Source: Actinomycetota bacterium (GTDB taxonomy: Bacteria; Actinomycetota; Actinomycetes; S36-B12; GCA-2699445). From it: a DNA stretch of 32,997 nt. The stretch lies in the NCBI GenBank assembly GCA_020438795.1, contig JAGQTY010000029.1, positions 6,633 to 39,629 of the forward strand. Reading direction: 5' to 3'. Both the position numbers and the translations under genes were made by a program. Each line of letters opens with the position of its first letter. The first letter of the stretch is position 1. Under the pieces are notes generated by a model. That model saw only the letters and a program-made list of their open reading frames with translations. It was not told the DNA's origin and ran no database searches. Below, in pieces: positions 6,360 through 13,837 of this stretch.

Positions 6360-8099
6360 TCAGCCGAGTCCCTGATGGGAGCGGACCACGGTCTTCGGCT
6401 TGTTGACCGGCACTCCGGTCAGGTCCTCAGCCATGGGGCCCATCATGTCCGCATACGCGGCCTGACCATCGTCGTTGGGGTGTTCGGCCCCCGACTGGTT
6501 GGCCGGGTTGCTGGCGGTGAGCGCGGTCCTGATTCCGTAGAGCCAGGGTTCGTCCGTGGCGCACAGGCCGTGTCCCCTCGAAGCCGCGAGCATGCTGAGC
6601 CCGGGGGTCCAGCCGTAGTCGCCCTGGTTCTGTACGACCTGCTTGGCCAGCCCGTAGGCCGACGGTGTGATGACCGCCGGGTCCGGGGTCGGCAGTGGCG
6701 GGGAGTAGATCGTCGGCAGCGTGATCGGCTTGCCCGGTTCGCCCTGGTAGGCGGCGTCCCATGCCCAGCTGTTGGAGATCTGGTTCATCGGCGATTGCGG
6801 CAGCAGGCCGTCCTGGTAGCACGGCACGATGTCACCCTGAGCATTCGTGGTGGTGGTGAGATCGGGATACATCGCGTGCAGCAGCTTGCTGGACTTCCTG
6901 AGCACGACGGGCTTGGACTTGGTCCGCTTGTCGGCCACCGAGTCGCCCCCGGTGATCTTGAACGTCTTGCAGGCCTTGTTCCCGCCCGTTGAGCTCACGC
7001 ACGGAGCCATCCGGGCGTAACGCTTCTCCAGTTCCAGAAGCAGGTGGTCGATCGCAACCCACAGGTCCTCGCCCGGGGCCCAGGGGGCCGGTTTGGAGTA
7101 GCAGTTGTCGCCCTGACCCTCCAGCAGGCAGGCCTTCGAGATCGGTGAGAAGCCGACGTCGTTGCCGCCGATGCTGAGCAGCACGTTGTCGAAGGGCCGG
7201 TCGCCGACGATCGCTCGCAGCTGATCGGTCTGTGGCGGTTGCAGTCCGGTCTTGGTCCCACCCTCATGGGTGTAGCTGACCGGTTGGGGTGAGATGATCC
7301 CGCCCGCGGTCCGCCCGGGGATCTCCGACTTCGACACCTGCGCTCCGGCGCAGGCCACATCCAGAAGCGTCACATTGGACCGGTGGTCGGCGTTCTCGAC
7401 AGTCTGGGCCGAGCGCACGAATCCACTCCAGTGGCTCCTGTTGCAGGCGGCTTCATCCCAGTGGAGCTCGCGGGTTGCCCCCCCGAAGCCAGCCCGTGTG
7501 AACGGCGGGAATCCCTCGCCCGACCCGTATGAGTCTCCGATGATCCCGATGAGGATGTTCTTCACGTGGATCTTGCTGTCCACGGTGGTAGTTCCTGTGC
7601 TGTCAGTGACCTTGAGGCTCAACGGGTACTTGCCGTTGGGCAGTTTGACCGCCAGTTGTTTGTCGCAGTTCTTGTTCTTCCGCTTGACGAGCACATCGGT
7701 CTCGATCGTCCAGCTGCACTTGAGGCTGCCCGTGCCGGTCGAGCCACTGGCGTCGAGGTACACCTTGTGCAGGTCGTTCTTGGGAAGCTTTCCGTACCGC
7801 GCCTTCCCGGCGGCGGAGTAACCCTTCACGGATTTCATGAACTGGTCCGGCATGCCGTCGGGGCCGTCGGTGAAGTAGCCGCCGTCGATGTAGTGGGGGC
7901 TACTGGGATCATCCACCCGGTTCCAGGTCTTCTCATCGACCATGCCGGGAGGCATGCTCCAGTCCCACCGGACCTTCGGCCCGGCCGACTTGGCGGCCTC
8001 GACCTCGGGTGCAGCGGATTCGGCCAGTGCGGGTGCCACCATCAGTGAACCGCCCAGACCGACGGTGACTGCAGCTGCCCCTGCGACGATTCTGCGCAT
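6360..8099 (-). CDS. Secreted SGNH/GDSL hydrolase with PKD-like N-terminal domain (paralogue A)
   Basis: The 579-residue protein begins with a signal peptide (MRRIVAG..., cleavage after APALA near residue 26). Residues about 42-180 include a PKD/Ig-like unit (LDASGS...W...GKYPLSLKVTDSTG). The hydrolase domain follows: block I GDSYGSGEG with Ser190, block II in CAGAQV, block III GGND at 311-314 and block V with His540 in EHPND. The usual Asp three residues before that His is missing (Gly is there), as in Streptomyces SEST-type esterases that use a Ser-His pair. It is likely an extracellular esterase or lipase; the substrate is unknown. The ATG at 8099 is preceded by AGGAAGG, and a -10 TAGCGT lies further upstream. 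A second copy of the same architecture is at 27386-29161. Confidence 0.92.
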   Translation of the reverse strand: MRRIVAGAAAVTVGLGGSLMVAPALAESAAPEVEAAKSAGPKVRWDWSMPPGMVDEKTWNRVDDPSSPHYIDGGYFTDGPDGMPDQFMKSVKGYSAAGKARYGKLPKNDLHKVYLDASGSTGTGSLKCSWTIETDVLVKRKNKNCDKQLAVKLPNGKYPLSLKVTDSTGTTTVDSKIHVKNILIGIIGDSYGSGEGFPPFTRAGFGGATRELHWDEAACNRSHWSGFVRSAQTVENADHRSNVTLLDVACAGAQVSKSEIPGRTAGGIISPQPVSYTHEGGTKTGLQPPQTDQLRAIVGDRPFDNVLLSIGGNDVGFSPISKACLLEGQGDNCYSKPAPWAPGEDLWVAIDHLLLELEKRYARMAPCVSSTGGNKACKTFKITGGDSVADKRTKSKPVVLRKSSKLLHAMYPDLTTTTNAQGDIVPCYQDGLLPQSPMNQISNSWAWDAAYQGEPGKPITLPTIYSPPLPTPDPAVITPSAYGLAKQVVQNQGDYGWTPGLSMLAASRGHGLCATDEPWLYGIRTALTASNPANQSGAEHPNDDGQAAYADMMGPMAEDLTGVPVNKPKTVVRSHQGLG

Positions 8100-8126
8100 T
8101 GTCAACCTTCCTACTTCCTGCTCGAG

Positions 8127-8132
8127 ACGCTA
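8127..8132 (-). promoter_or_regulatory. -10 box TAGCGT for SGNH paralogue A
   Basis: TAGCGT is identical to the box before the MFS exporter gene. It lies 27 bases upstream of the ATG at 8099, leaving room for the AGGAAGG ribosome site. The -35 region is weak. Confidence 0.45.
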
Positions 8133-8190
8133 CTGATACGTGACGGCCGGCATGCCGCCTTCGGCTCATGTGCCCGGACAAACCGGACAA

Positions 8191-8202
8191 GGACCGAAGT
8201 CC
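8191..8202 (-). terminator. Short GGAC(UUCG)GUCC hairpin after the methyltransferase gene
   Basis: On the minus strand, 23 bases past the methyltransferase stop, the RNA would fold into a 4-bp stem with a stable UUCG loop, followed by UUGUCC. The stem is short, so terminator activity is only possible. Confidence 0.3.
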
Positions 8203-8224
8203 GTAGCGAATCCTGAGCAGCACC

Positions 8225-8941
8225 CTAGATCGCAGCCGTGGGCGTTTCCTGATGAGCGGCATTCGGGTCAACATCAGCCAGCAGCAGGTCCACGCCCAGT
8301 CCCCACATGTCCAGCGTTCGCCGCTGCGTGATCTCGAAGCCCGTGCGGGTCAGCCAGGTGGCGGCGGCGATGGGCCGGCAGTCGACGAAGTGCGGGAATC
8401 TGCGATGCGACCAGCGGTACAGCTTCTCCATCGTGGCGTTCCCGCTCTCGGCGGACATGCATGCCACACACAGCCTCCCCGTCGGCTTCAGGACCCGACG
8501 GATCTGGGCCAGTACAGCCGGAATCAGCTCATCACTGAACAGTTCAAGAGTGAAGCTCATGAACACCGCGTCAAAGCTCCGGGCCTTGTACGGCAACGCA
8601 GTCACCGAGCCCTGCCGGATCGAGACGCGTTGCTCGAGACCGGCGCGTGCCACGCGCTTGCGTGCCTGCGCCACCATACCGTCGCTGATGTCGATGCCAT
8701 CGATGTGGCCGTCCTCGCCCACGAGCTCAGCCAGTGCCACCAGTACCTGGCCCGCGCCGAACCCCGGTTCGAGGATGTGTTCGCCCGCACTGGGCCGCAG
8801 CAGTTCTTCGATGGCGGTGCGTACGAAGCGCTTCTCGCTGCTGTCGGACAAGAGGCCGTAGACCCGGCTCATCGCGTTGTAGCTCCTGCGCGCGGTCGCC
8901 TCCTGGGATTCCTGCTCCCCACTGTGCCCGTCCTGGTCCAT
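8225..8941 (-). CDS. Class I SAM-dependent methyltransferase (UbiE/Methyltransf_11 type)
   Basis: The 238-residue protein has the Rossmann-type methyltransferase order. Motif I is ILEPGFGAG at 56-64, an acidic residue at the end of strand 2 (GIDISDGM) binds the SAM ribose, motif II surrounds DAVFMSFTLELF, and post-motif region VLKPTGRLCVAC is typical. The opening pattern (SYNAMSRVYGLLSD) resembles UbiE-like enzymes acting on small molecules, quinones or lipids, but the substrate is not visible. The ATG at 8941 is preferred over the in-frame ATG at 9001, because a CAGACT box sits exactly 6 bases upstream, as at many genes of this window, and the earlier start would run into the divergent ABC promoter. 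No signal peptide or membrane helix is present. Confidence 0.88.
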   Translation of the reverse strand: MDQDGHSGEQESQEATARRSYNAMSRVYGLLSDSSEKRFVRTAIEELLRPSAGEHILEPGFGAGQVLVALAELVGEDGHIDGIDISDGMVAQARKRVARAGLEQRVSIRQGSVTALPYKARSFDAVFMSFTLELFSDELIPAVLAQIRRVLKPTGRLCVACMSAESGNATMEKLYRWSHRRFPHFVDCRPIAAATWLTRTGFEITQRRTLDMWGLGVDLLLADVDPNAAHQETPTAAI

Positions 8942-9048
8942 GAGTGCAGTCTGGCGCGCTCCTGGCGATGATGCGATTGCTTCTCCGCAGCTGCGTGACA
9001 TGCGGGCCGGACTCCGGCCATTCTGCTGGGCGAGCCTGCCAGGTGACG

Positions 9049-9054
9049 TAGGGT
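9049..9054 (+). promoter_or_regulatory. -10 box TAGGGT, leaderless start at 9061
   Basis: TAGGGT ends 6 bases before the GTG of the ABC permease gene, and no ribosome site is present. This fits a leaderless operon mRNA. Confidence 0.55.
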
Positions 9055-9060
9055 TGTCTG

Positions 9061-9918
9061 GTGACCACTACCACCCCGGTGGCGGACCGGCCCAGAGTCG
9101 TGTACGACTCCTCGGAGGCCGTCAAGATCAAACCCTGGCGCTACCGCCAGTTGATCCTGACGCTGACCCGCCGCGAACTCGCCGGCCGCTACAAGAGTGC
9201 TGCGCTGGGCTGGGCCTGGGCACTGCTGGTGCCGGCCCTCCAGATCGCGGTCTACTCGATCGTCTTCTCGCTGATCCTGCGCGTCAATCCCGGAACCATG
9301 GGCAATGGCGAGCAGGGTGTCTTCTGGGTCTGGCTGGTCGTCGGTTTCGTCTCCTACAACGTCTTCAGCGGCATCGTCAGCAGGGGCGGCGGCAGCATCG
9401 TCGGCTCCGGTCCGCTCATGCAGAAGACGTATTTCCCGTCGTACGTGCCCGTGCTCGCCACGGCCGCCGCGGTGCTCTTCCAGAGCTCCATCGAATTCGG
9501 CATCGTGATGCTGATCCTGGCACTGTTCAACAACGTGGCCCTCACCTGGCTGGCCCTTCCTGTGCTCGTCCTGGTCCTGAGCGTGTTCGTCATCGCGGTG
9601 AGCTACGTGGTGGCGTTGGCCAACATGTACCTGCGGGATGTCGGCCTGCTGCTGCCGGTGGTGCTTCAGATGATGTTCTATCTCTCCGGCGTGATCTTCC
9701 CCGTGCAGATGATCCCCGAGAAGTTGCACGTCCTGAAGGTCGCCATCGAGGCGAATCCGATGCTGCAGTTCGTCCAGGCCTTCCGGAGCGTCCTCTACGA
9801 TCTGCAGTGGCCCGCCTGGGAGACGATGGTCTACCTCGTGGCCTGGACGCTGTTCGCGGTGGGAGCCATGATCTTCAGCTACCGCAAGTGGGGCCTCGAT
9901 GTGAGTGAGCTGACATGA
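9061..9918 (+). CDS. ABC-2 type permease of a polysaccharide/teichoic-acid exporter (Wzm/TagG-like)
   Basis: The 285-residue protein has the layout of ABC-2 exporters. A cytoplasmic amphipathic segment (LTLTRRELAGRYKSAALGWAW, at residues 35-55) carries the family's typical R-D/E-L...RYK motif before the first helix. About six membrane helices follow, with a conserved loop LPVVLQMMFYLSGVIFPVQMI in the fourth-fifth helix region and the short NPM segment near the end. In this family it forms a dimeric channel with the ATPase encoded next, moving lipid-linked glycans or polyol phosphates to the outer face. The ATPase start ATG overlaps its last codons (ATGA, 4 bases), so the two are translationally coupled. 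Confidence 0.92.
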   Translation: MTTTTPVADRPRVVYDSSEAVKIKPWRYRQLILTLTRRELAGRYKSAALGWAWALLVPALQIAVYSIVFSLILRVNPGTMGNGEQGVFWVWLVVGFVSYNVFSGIVSRGGGSIVGSGPLMQKTYFPSYVPVLATAAAVLFQSSIEFGIVMLILALFNNVALTWLALPVLVLVLSVFVIAVSYVVALANMYLRDVGLLLPVVLQMMFYLSGVIFPVQMIPEKLHVLKVAIEANPMLQFVQAFRSVLYDLQWPAWETMVYLVAWTLFAVGAMIFSYRKWGLDVSELT

Positions 9919-10754
9919 GCGAATCATTCGCGCTGCGCGCCACCGGCGTCTCCAAGCGGTACCGCAACCGGCTGGGGACCGGCTCGATCAAGCAGATACT
10001 CACACTGCGCCGACCCGACCTTGAAGAGGCGTACTGGGCCGTGCACGACGTGAGCTTCACGCTGCCTGCGGGTGAGTCGCTGGGCCTGATCGGACACAAC
10101 GGAGCGGGCAAGTCGACCCTGCTCAAGCTGCTCGCCGGGATCCATCGGCCAACGCTGGGCAGGATCGAATCCACGGGACGGGTCGCGTCCCTGCTCGCCC
10201 TCGGCGCCGGTTTCCAGCACGAACTGTCGGGTCGGGACAACATCTCACTGAACGGGGGTCTGCTGGGGCTGAGCAAGGCCCAGATCGCCGAGCACACCGA
10301 GGCGATCATCGAGTTCTCGGGCCTCGGTGATCACATCGAGCGCCCGATGCGTACCTACAGTGCTGGGATGCGGATGAGGCTCGGGTTCTCCGTCACAACC
10401 GCGGTCGTCCCGGAGGTGCTCATCCTCGATGAGGTGATCGGGGTCGGCGATGCGCAGTTCCAGGACAAGTGTGCGCGACACCTCGACGGCATCCTCACGG
10501 GCGGCACAACGATGGTCATCGCCAGCCACAGCAATGCCACGATCCGGCGGTTGTGCCATCAGACGCTCTGGCTGGATCAGGGAGAGCCGATCCTGCACGG
10601 TCCCACGGCGGCTGTCATGGACATCTATGAGGCACCTGCCGACGAGCAGGAGGAGCTGATCGCCCGGTTCCGGGCAGGTGGCGACCAAGCAGCTCAGGTG
10701 GTGAGCCTCCCCGAGAGCAGGTCCGACTCGCCACGAGCCAGGAGCCACCAGTAG
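9915..10754 (+). CDS. ABC transporter ATPase, polysaccharide export type (Wzt/TagH-like)
   Basis: The 279-residue ATPase has Walker A GHNGAGKST at 60-68, the Q-loop replaced by the family-typical LLALGAGFQHELSGRDN, signature YSAGMRMRLGF at 148-158, Walker B VLILDEV at 168-174 and the switch His in ASHS at 203-206. The region before the Walker A (RRPDLEEAYWAVHDVSF) is the Wzt-type long first strand pair. The C-terminal extension beyond residue 240 is short, so there is no large carbohydrate-binding domain as in Wzt from O9a systems. It drives the permease encoded just upstream. Its stop overlaps the GTG of the CoA-transferase gene by one base. Confidence 0.93.
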   Translation: MSESFALRATGVSKRYRNRLGTGSIKQILTLRRPDLEEAYWAVHDVSFTLPAGESLGLIGHNGAGKSTLLKLLAGIHRPTLGRIESTGRVASLLALGAGFQHELSGRDNISLNGGLLGLSKAQIAEHTEAIIEFSGLGDHIERPMRTYSAGMRMRLGFSVTTAVVPEVLILDEVIGVGDAQFQDKCARHLDGILTGGTTMVIASHSNATIRRLCHQTLWLDQGEPILHGPTAAVMDIYEAPADEQEELIARFRAGGDQAAQVVSLPESRSDSPRARSHQ

Positions 10755-11956
10755 TGGCACCGCCGCTGGCCGGTCTGCGGGTCCTGGACGCCGCGACCTT
10801 CGTGGCGGCCCCCTATGCGGCCGCCATCCTCGGAGAGTTCGGTGCTGAGGTGCTCAAGATCGAGAATCCGACCGGAGGAGATCCGTGGCGCCGGTACGGC
10901 ACGGCGACCGGCAGGGACTCCGACACTCTGGCCTGGCTCTCGGAGGCACGCAACAAGCGCTCGGTGCCGTTGGATCTGCGTGACGAACGCGGCGCAGCGC
11001 TCTTCCGCGAACTCGTGGTGGAGTCAGATGTCGTGTGCGAGAACTTCCGTCCCGGAACGATGGAGGCCTGGGGACTCGGGTACGAGCCGCTCAGCGAACT
11101 CAACCCGGGCCTGGTCATGTTGCGCGTATCGGGCTACGGGCAGAGCGGCCCGTATGCGCAGCGACCGGGCTTCGCCCGCGTCGCACAGGCCTTCGGCGGT
11201 CTGACACACCTCGCCGGTATGCCGGACGGCCCACCGGTGACCCCGGGTTCGACGTCGCTGGCCGACTATGTGACCGGCCTGTTCGGGGCAGTGGGCGTGC
11301 TGGTCGCGCTTCGCGAGCGGGATCGCAGCGGACTCGGTCAGGTCGTGGATATCGGTCTTTTCGAATCGATCTTCCGCCTGCTGGACGAATTGGCCCCCGC
11401 CTACGACTACGCCGGCGTGGTCCGGGGCCGGGAGGGCACCGGCACGGCGCTGGCCTGCCCGCACGGCCACTTCCCGACCGGTGACGGGCACTGGGTCGCA
11501 CTAGCCTGCACGGCCGACCGGATGTTCGAGCGTCTCGTCATCGCCATGCAACGCCCTGAACTGCTCGATGGGCTCGCTACTACGGCGCAGCGACTGGCGC
11601 GTCGCAGCGAGGTGGAGGCCGCAGTCACCCACTGGACGAGCGGTCTCAGCCGGACCGAGGTGCTGGCGGCCTGCGAGCGGGAGTCAGTGCCGTGCGGCCC
11701 CGTGAACACCATCGAGGACATCTTCGCCGACCCGCAGTTCGCCGCCCGGGAGATGCTGCTGCGGCTGCCGGTGTCCGAAGTGGGCGAGGTGGTCGTCCCC
11801 GGAGTGGTGCCCAAGCTCTCCCGGACACCGGGATCGGTCAGCGCCGCCGGCCCGGCCCTCGGCGACGCGGTCGATGAGATTCTCGGCGAACTGCTCGGTC
11901 GGTCCCCCGCCGAGGTCGCGGCCCTGGTCACGGCGGGGGTCACCGCCAAGCGCTGA
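10754..11956 (+). CDS. CaiB/BaiF family (class III) CoA-transferase
   Basis: The 400-residue protein starts at a GTG that shares one base with the stop of the ATPase gene (TAGTG), so its translation is coupled to the exporter genes. Family marks are LRVLDAATFVAAPYAA near the N-terminus, ILGEFGAEVLKIENP, RNKRSVPLDL, the region ENFRPGTMEAWGLGY, SGYGQSGPYAQRPGF and Asp171 in TSLADYVTG, which matches the nucleophilic Asp169 of formyl-CoA transferase. The family moves CoA between acyl-CoA and a free acid by way of an aspartyl-CoA thioester. The acid cannot be predicted. Its place directly behind a glycan exporter is unusual and may be accidental co-transcription. Confidence 0.93.
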   Translation: MAPPLAGLRVLDAATFVAAPYAAAILGEFGAEVLKIENPTGGDPWRRYGTATGRDSDTLAWLSEARNKRSVPLDLRDERGAALFRELVVESDVVCENFRPGTMEAWGLGYEPLSELNPGLVMLRVSGYGQSGPYAQRPGFARVAQAFGGLTHLAGMPDGPPVTPGSTSLADYVTGLFGAVGVLVALRERDRSGLGQVVDIGLFESIFRLLDELAPAYDYAGVVRGREGTGTALACPHGHFPTGDGHWVALACTADRMFERLVIAMQRPELLDGLATTAQRLARRSEVEAAVTHWTSGLSRTEVLAACERESVPCGPVNTIEDIFADPQFAAREMLLRLPVSEVGEVVVPGVVPKLSRTPGSVSAAGPALGDAVDEILGELLGRSPAEVAALVTAGVTAKR

Positions 11957-12003
11957 CCCGCCGAACGGTTCCGCTGGTGGGTAACGGTAAGGATTCGGAT
12001 CGT

Positions 12004-12012
12004 TTATCCACA
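12004..12012 (+). promoter_or_regulatory. DnaA-box-like 9-mer TTATCCACA
   Basis: A perfect match to the E. coli strong DnaA box, 24 bases before the start of the next gene. It is isolated; I saw no second box nearby. One chance match in a window of this size is not unlikely, so function is uncertain. Confidence 0.3.
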
Positions 12013-12036
12013 GGGAGTCCGGGGGAGGTGGACCTC

Positions 12037-12804
12037 GTGAATGAGCCGACGAACGTGCAACAGGCCAGGCCACTGCTCGGTGAGGTGCCCGGGCTGGCAT
12101 GGTGCGTCATCTCCGACCGGTATGCCGATTCCCGGCTGCACCACACCGTGTATCTGCCCTACCGCCTGGCCGCCTGGTCCGTCGAGGTCCTTCGGCTGTT
12201 GTGGGCACACGGCAGGAAGGAGGTCGCGGTCGCGCGCAGACTCCGCCCCGATCTTCGACCCGTGCGGACTGTTGTCGTGCTGTCCGGCCCCAAACGTCGG
12301 CTGGCTGCCACGCTGCCCGGCTGGGGTCTGCTGCTCTTCGGTGCCGCCTCGTACCTCGTCCTGGCATCGCTGGCCATGTACCTCGGCCTGGTCCTGGTCG
12401 GCCCGGGCTGGACAGTCGCGCTCATCGGGCTCTGGGCAGCGTTGCTGCTGCTGAACCTGAACGAGCGCCAGCTCGGCTGGCGCCGGTATCGTGCCGCGCG
12501 GTCGTGGCGTGACTCGGTCGGCCAGCCGGTGGTCCGGCGCGAGACTCTGCGTCTGAGCGCCGCGGCGACCTGGCCGAGGGAACCCTTCGCGACCGGCCGC
12601 CTCCTGACCAGGGCGGCAGGCTCCCAGGAAGTGGTGACCGTGGCGCACGACCCGACACAGGCACTGGAATACCGGGGCATGGGCCTGCATTCGACCCCGT
12701 GGGAGCCATTGGTGCTGGTCGGGCACCCGGTGCCACACGCAGGGGCTGGGGGCCAGGAGCCTGAGCATCTGGCCACAGTGGTGCTCAGCGGCGCCCGGCA
12801 CTGA
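12037..12804 (+). CDS. Hypothetical membrane protein with two transmembrane helices
   Basis: I do not recognise this 255-residue protein. The GTG start is chosen for the GGGGGAGG at 12021-12028, 8 bases upstream. Residues 1-90 are soluble with a basic region (WAHGRKEVAVARRLRP and GPKRRL). Two adjacent hydrophobic helices follow at about 95-140 (GWGLLLFGAASYLVLASLAM and TVALIGLWAALLLLNL). The rest is a basic then mixed soluble domain, including RQLGWRRYRAARSWRD. The loop between the helices is very short, so both ends lie on the same, probably cytoplasmic, side. It follows the CoA-transferase gene by 80 bases and converges with the next gene 8 bases away. Confidence 0.72.
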   Translation: MNEPTNVQQARPLLGEVPGLAWCVISDRYADSRLHHTVYLPYRLAAWSVEVLRLLWAHGRKEVAVARRLRPDLRPVRTVVVLSGPKRRLAATLPGWGLLLFGAASYLVLASLAMYLGLVLVGPGWTVALIGLWAALLLLNLNERQLGWRRYRAARSWRDSVGQPVVRRETLRLSAAATWPREPFATGRLLTRAAGSQEVVTVAHDPTQALEYRGMGLHSTPWEPLVLVGHPVPHAGAGGQEPEHLATVVLSGARH

Positions 12805-12812
12805 GCACCATC

Positions 12813-13076
12813 TCAGGATTCGGGCTGAATGCCCTCTCTGAGCAGTTCCAGGGCGGCCAGGGCGTCGGCACGATCCTGCTCGTCCTGGCGTTCGCTCAGC
12901 CTTCGCAGCGCCGCGACGAGCTCGGGCAGCCCTTCGAAGTCCGGCAGTGTGACCATGGTGGGCCCGCCCGTGGTCAGCCCGAAGCTCATGGTCTGTGTGC
13001 TGGGGACCGGTGGCACATCGTCGACGGGTTCGCTGGATTCCAGGGGTGAGCGTTTCACGAATCTCTCGATCGCCAT
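12813..13076 (-). CDS. Small hypothetical protein (87 residues)
   Basis: I find no family for it. The ATG at 13076 has GGAGG 5 bases upstream, and a -10 TAGTCT lies about 28 bases upstream, so it is likely a real gene. The N-terminal half is Pro/Ser-rich and probably disordered, with MSFGLTTGGPTMVTLPDF in the middle. The C-terminal 35 residues form a charged helix (LVAALRRLSERQDEQDRADA) that could be a coiled coil. It has no membrane helix or signal peptide and no cysteines. Confidence 0.65.
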   Translation of the reverse strand: MAIERFVKRSPLESSEPVDDVPPVPSTQTMSFGLTTGGPTMVTLPDFEGLPELVAALRRLSERQDEQDRADALAALELLREGIQPES

Positions 13077-13103
13077 GGGGCCTCCGTCCTGGCGCCTGCC
13101 TCC

Positions 13104-13109
13104 AGACTA
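13104..13109 (-). promoter_or_regulatory. -10 box TAGTCT for the 87-residue protein gene
   Basis: TAGTCT lies about 28 bases upstream of the ATG at 13076, with GGAGG between them. No clear -35. Confidence 0.4.
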
Positions 13110-13225
13110 CCGGTGGTGCTTGTCGGCAGGGGCGGATCACTGCCAGCCTTGACCCGCTCGGGCGACGCGGTCACGAATCACCCCTACCGACTGACCCGGC
13201 GGCCACCGATGGCCATCATGGTTGC

Positions 13226-13801
13226 ATGTCCGCAAACATCGTGATCATCGGCATGCGGGGCAGTGGCAAGTCGAACGTGTCCAGACGACTGTCGGTGCTC
13301 TCCAAGCGTCCGGTCATGTCCACTGACGTCCTCATCTCGTATGACACCGGGCGCACGATCCCGGAACTCATCGAGGAGGACGGCGGTGACTGGCACCGGT
13401 TCCGCGACCTCGAGTACCGGACGGTCGCCAAGGTGTCCCGCCTGAGCGATGTCATCGTCGACGGCGGCGGAGGTGTGATCGTGGACCTCGACGACAGCGG
13501 CGAGGAGGTCTTCAGCGAGAGGAAGGTCTCCCTGCTCTCGGCCACAGGCACGATCGTATGGTTGCGTGGCGATATCCCAAGACTCGCCGCCAAGACCCGG
13601 GGGGACGCGCAGCGTCCGCCGTTGCATGCCATCCGCAGTGCAGAGGAGACGATGTACCGTCGCCTGCCGTTCTTCGAACGGGCTGCCGACGTCGTTGTCG
13701 ACATCGAGGGCAGGGACCGCAAGGACATCGCCCGGGAGATCTTCCTCGACCTCGTCGAGGGCGCCGTCGAGGAAGAGGGCCCCGACATTCCGGGGCGCTG
13801 A
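13226..13801 (+). CDS. Shikimate-kinase-like protein (AroK family)
   Basis: The 191-residue protein follows shikimate kinase through its length. The P-loop is GMRGSGKS at 9-16. Asp34 sits in STDVLI where the shikimate-binding Asp belongs. RFRDLEYR at 58-65 carries the substrate Arg. GGGG at 80-83 matches the GGG loop, QRPPLH matches the lid RPLL motif, and YRRLPFFERAADVVVD matches the closing R-x-P-x-Y/F-E-x-AD motif. Family members phosphorylate shikimate in aromatic amino-acid synthesis. The gene stands alone rather than with aroB/aroC, so it may be a second copy or a relative with another substrate. The ATG at 13226 is supported by CATCAT exactly 6 bases upstream, and an extension to 12995 would overlap the 87-residue gene. 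Confidence 0.85.
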   Translation: MSANIVIIGMRGSGKSNVSRRLSVLSKRPVMSTDVLISYDTGRTIPELIEEDGGDWHRFRDLEYRTVAKVSRLSDVIVDGGGGVIVDLDDSGEEVFSERKVSLLSATGTIVWLRGDIPRLAAKTRGDAQRPPLHAIRSAEETMYRRLPFFERAADVVVDIEGRDRKDIAREIFLDLVEGAVEEEGPDIPGR

Positions 13802-13837
13802 CAGGACCCGCGCCACCCTTCACCCTTCACCGATGAG

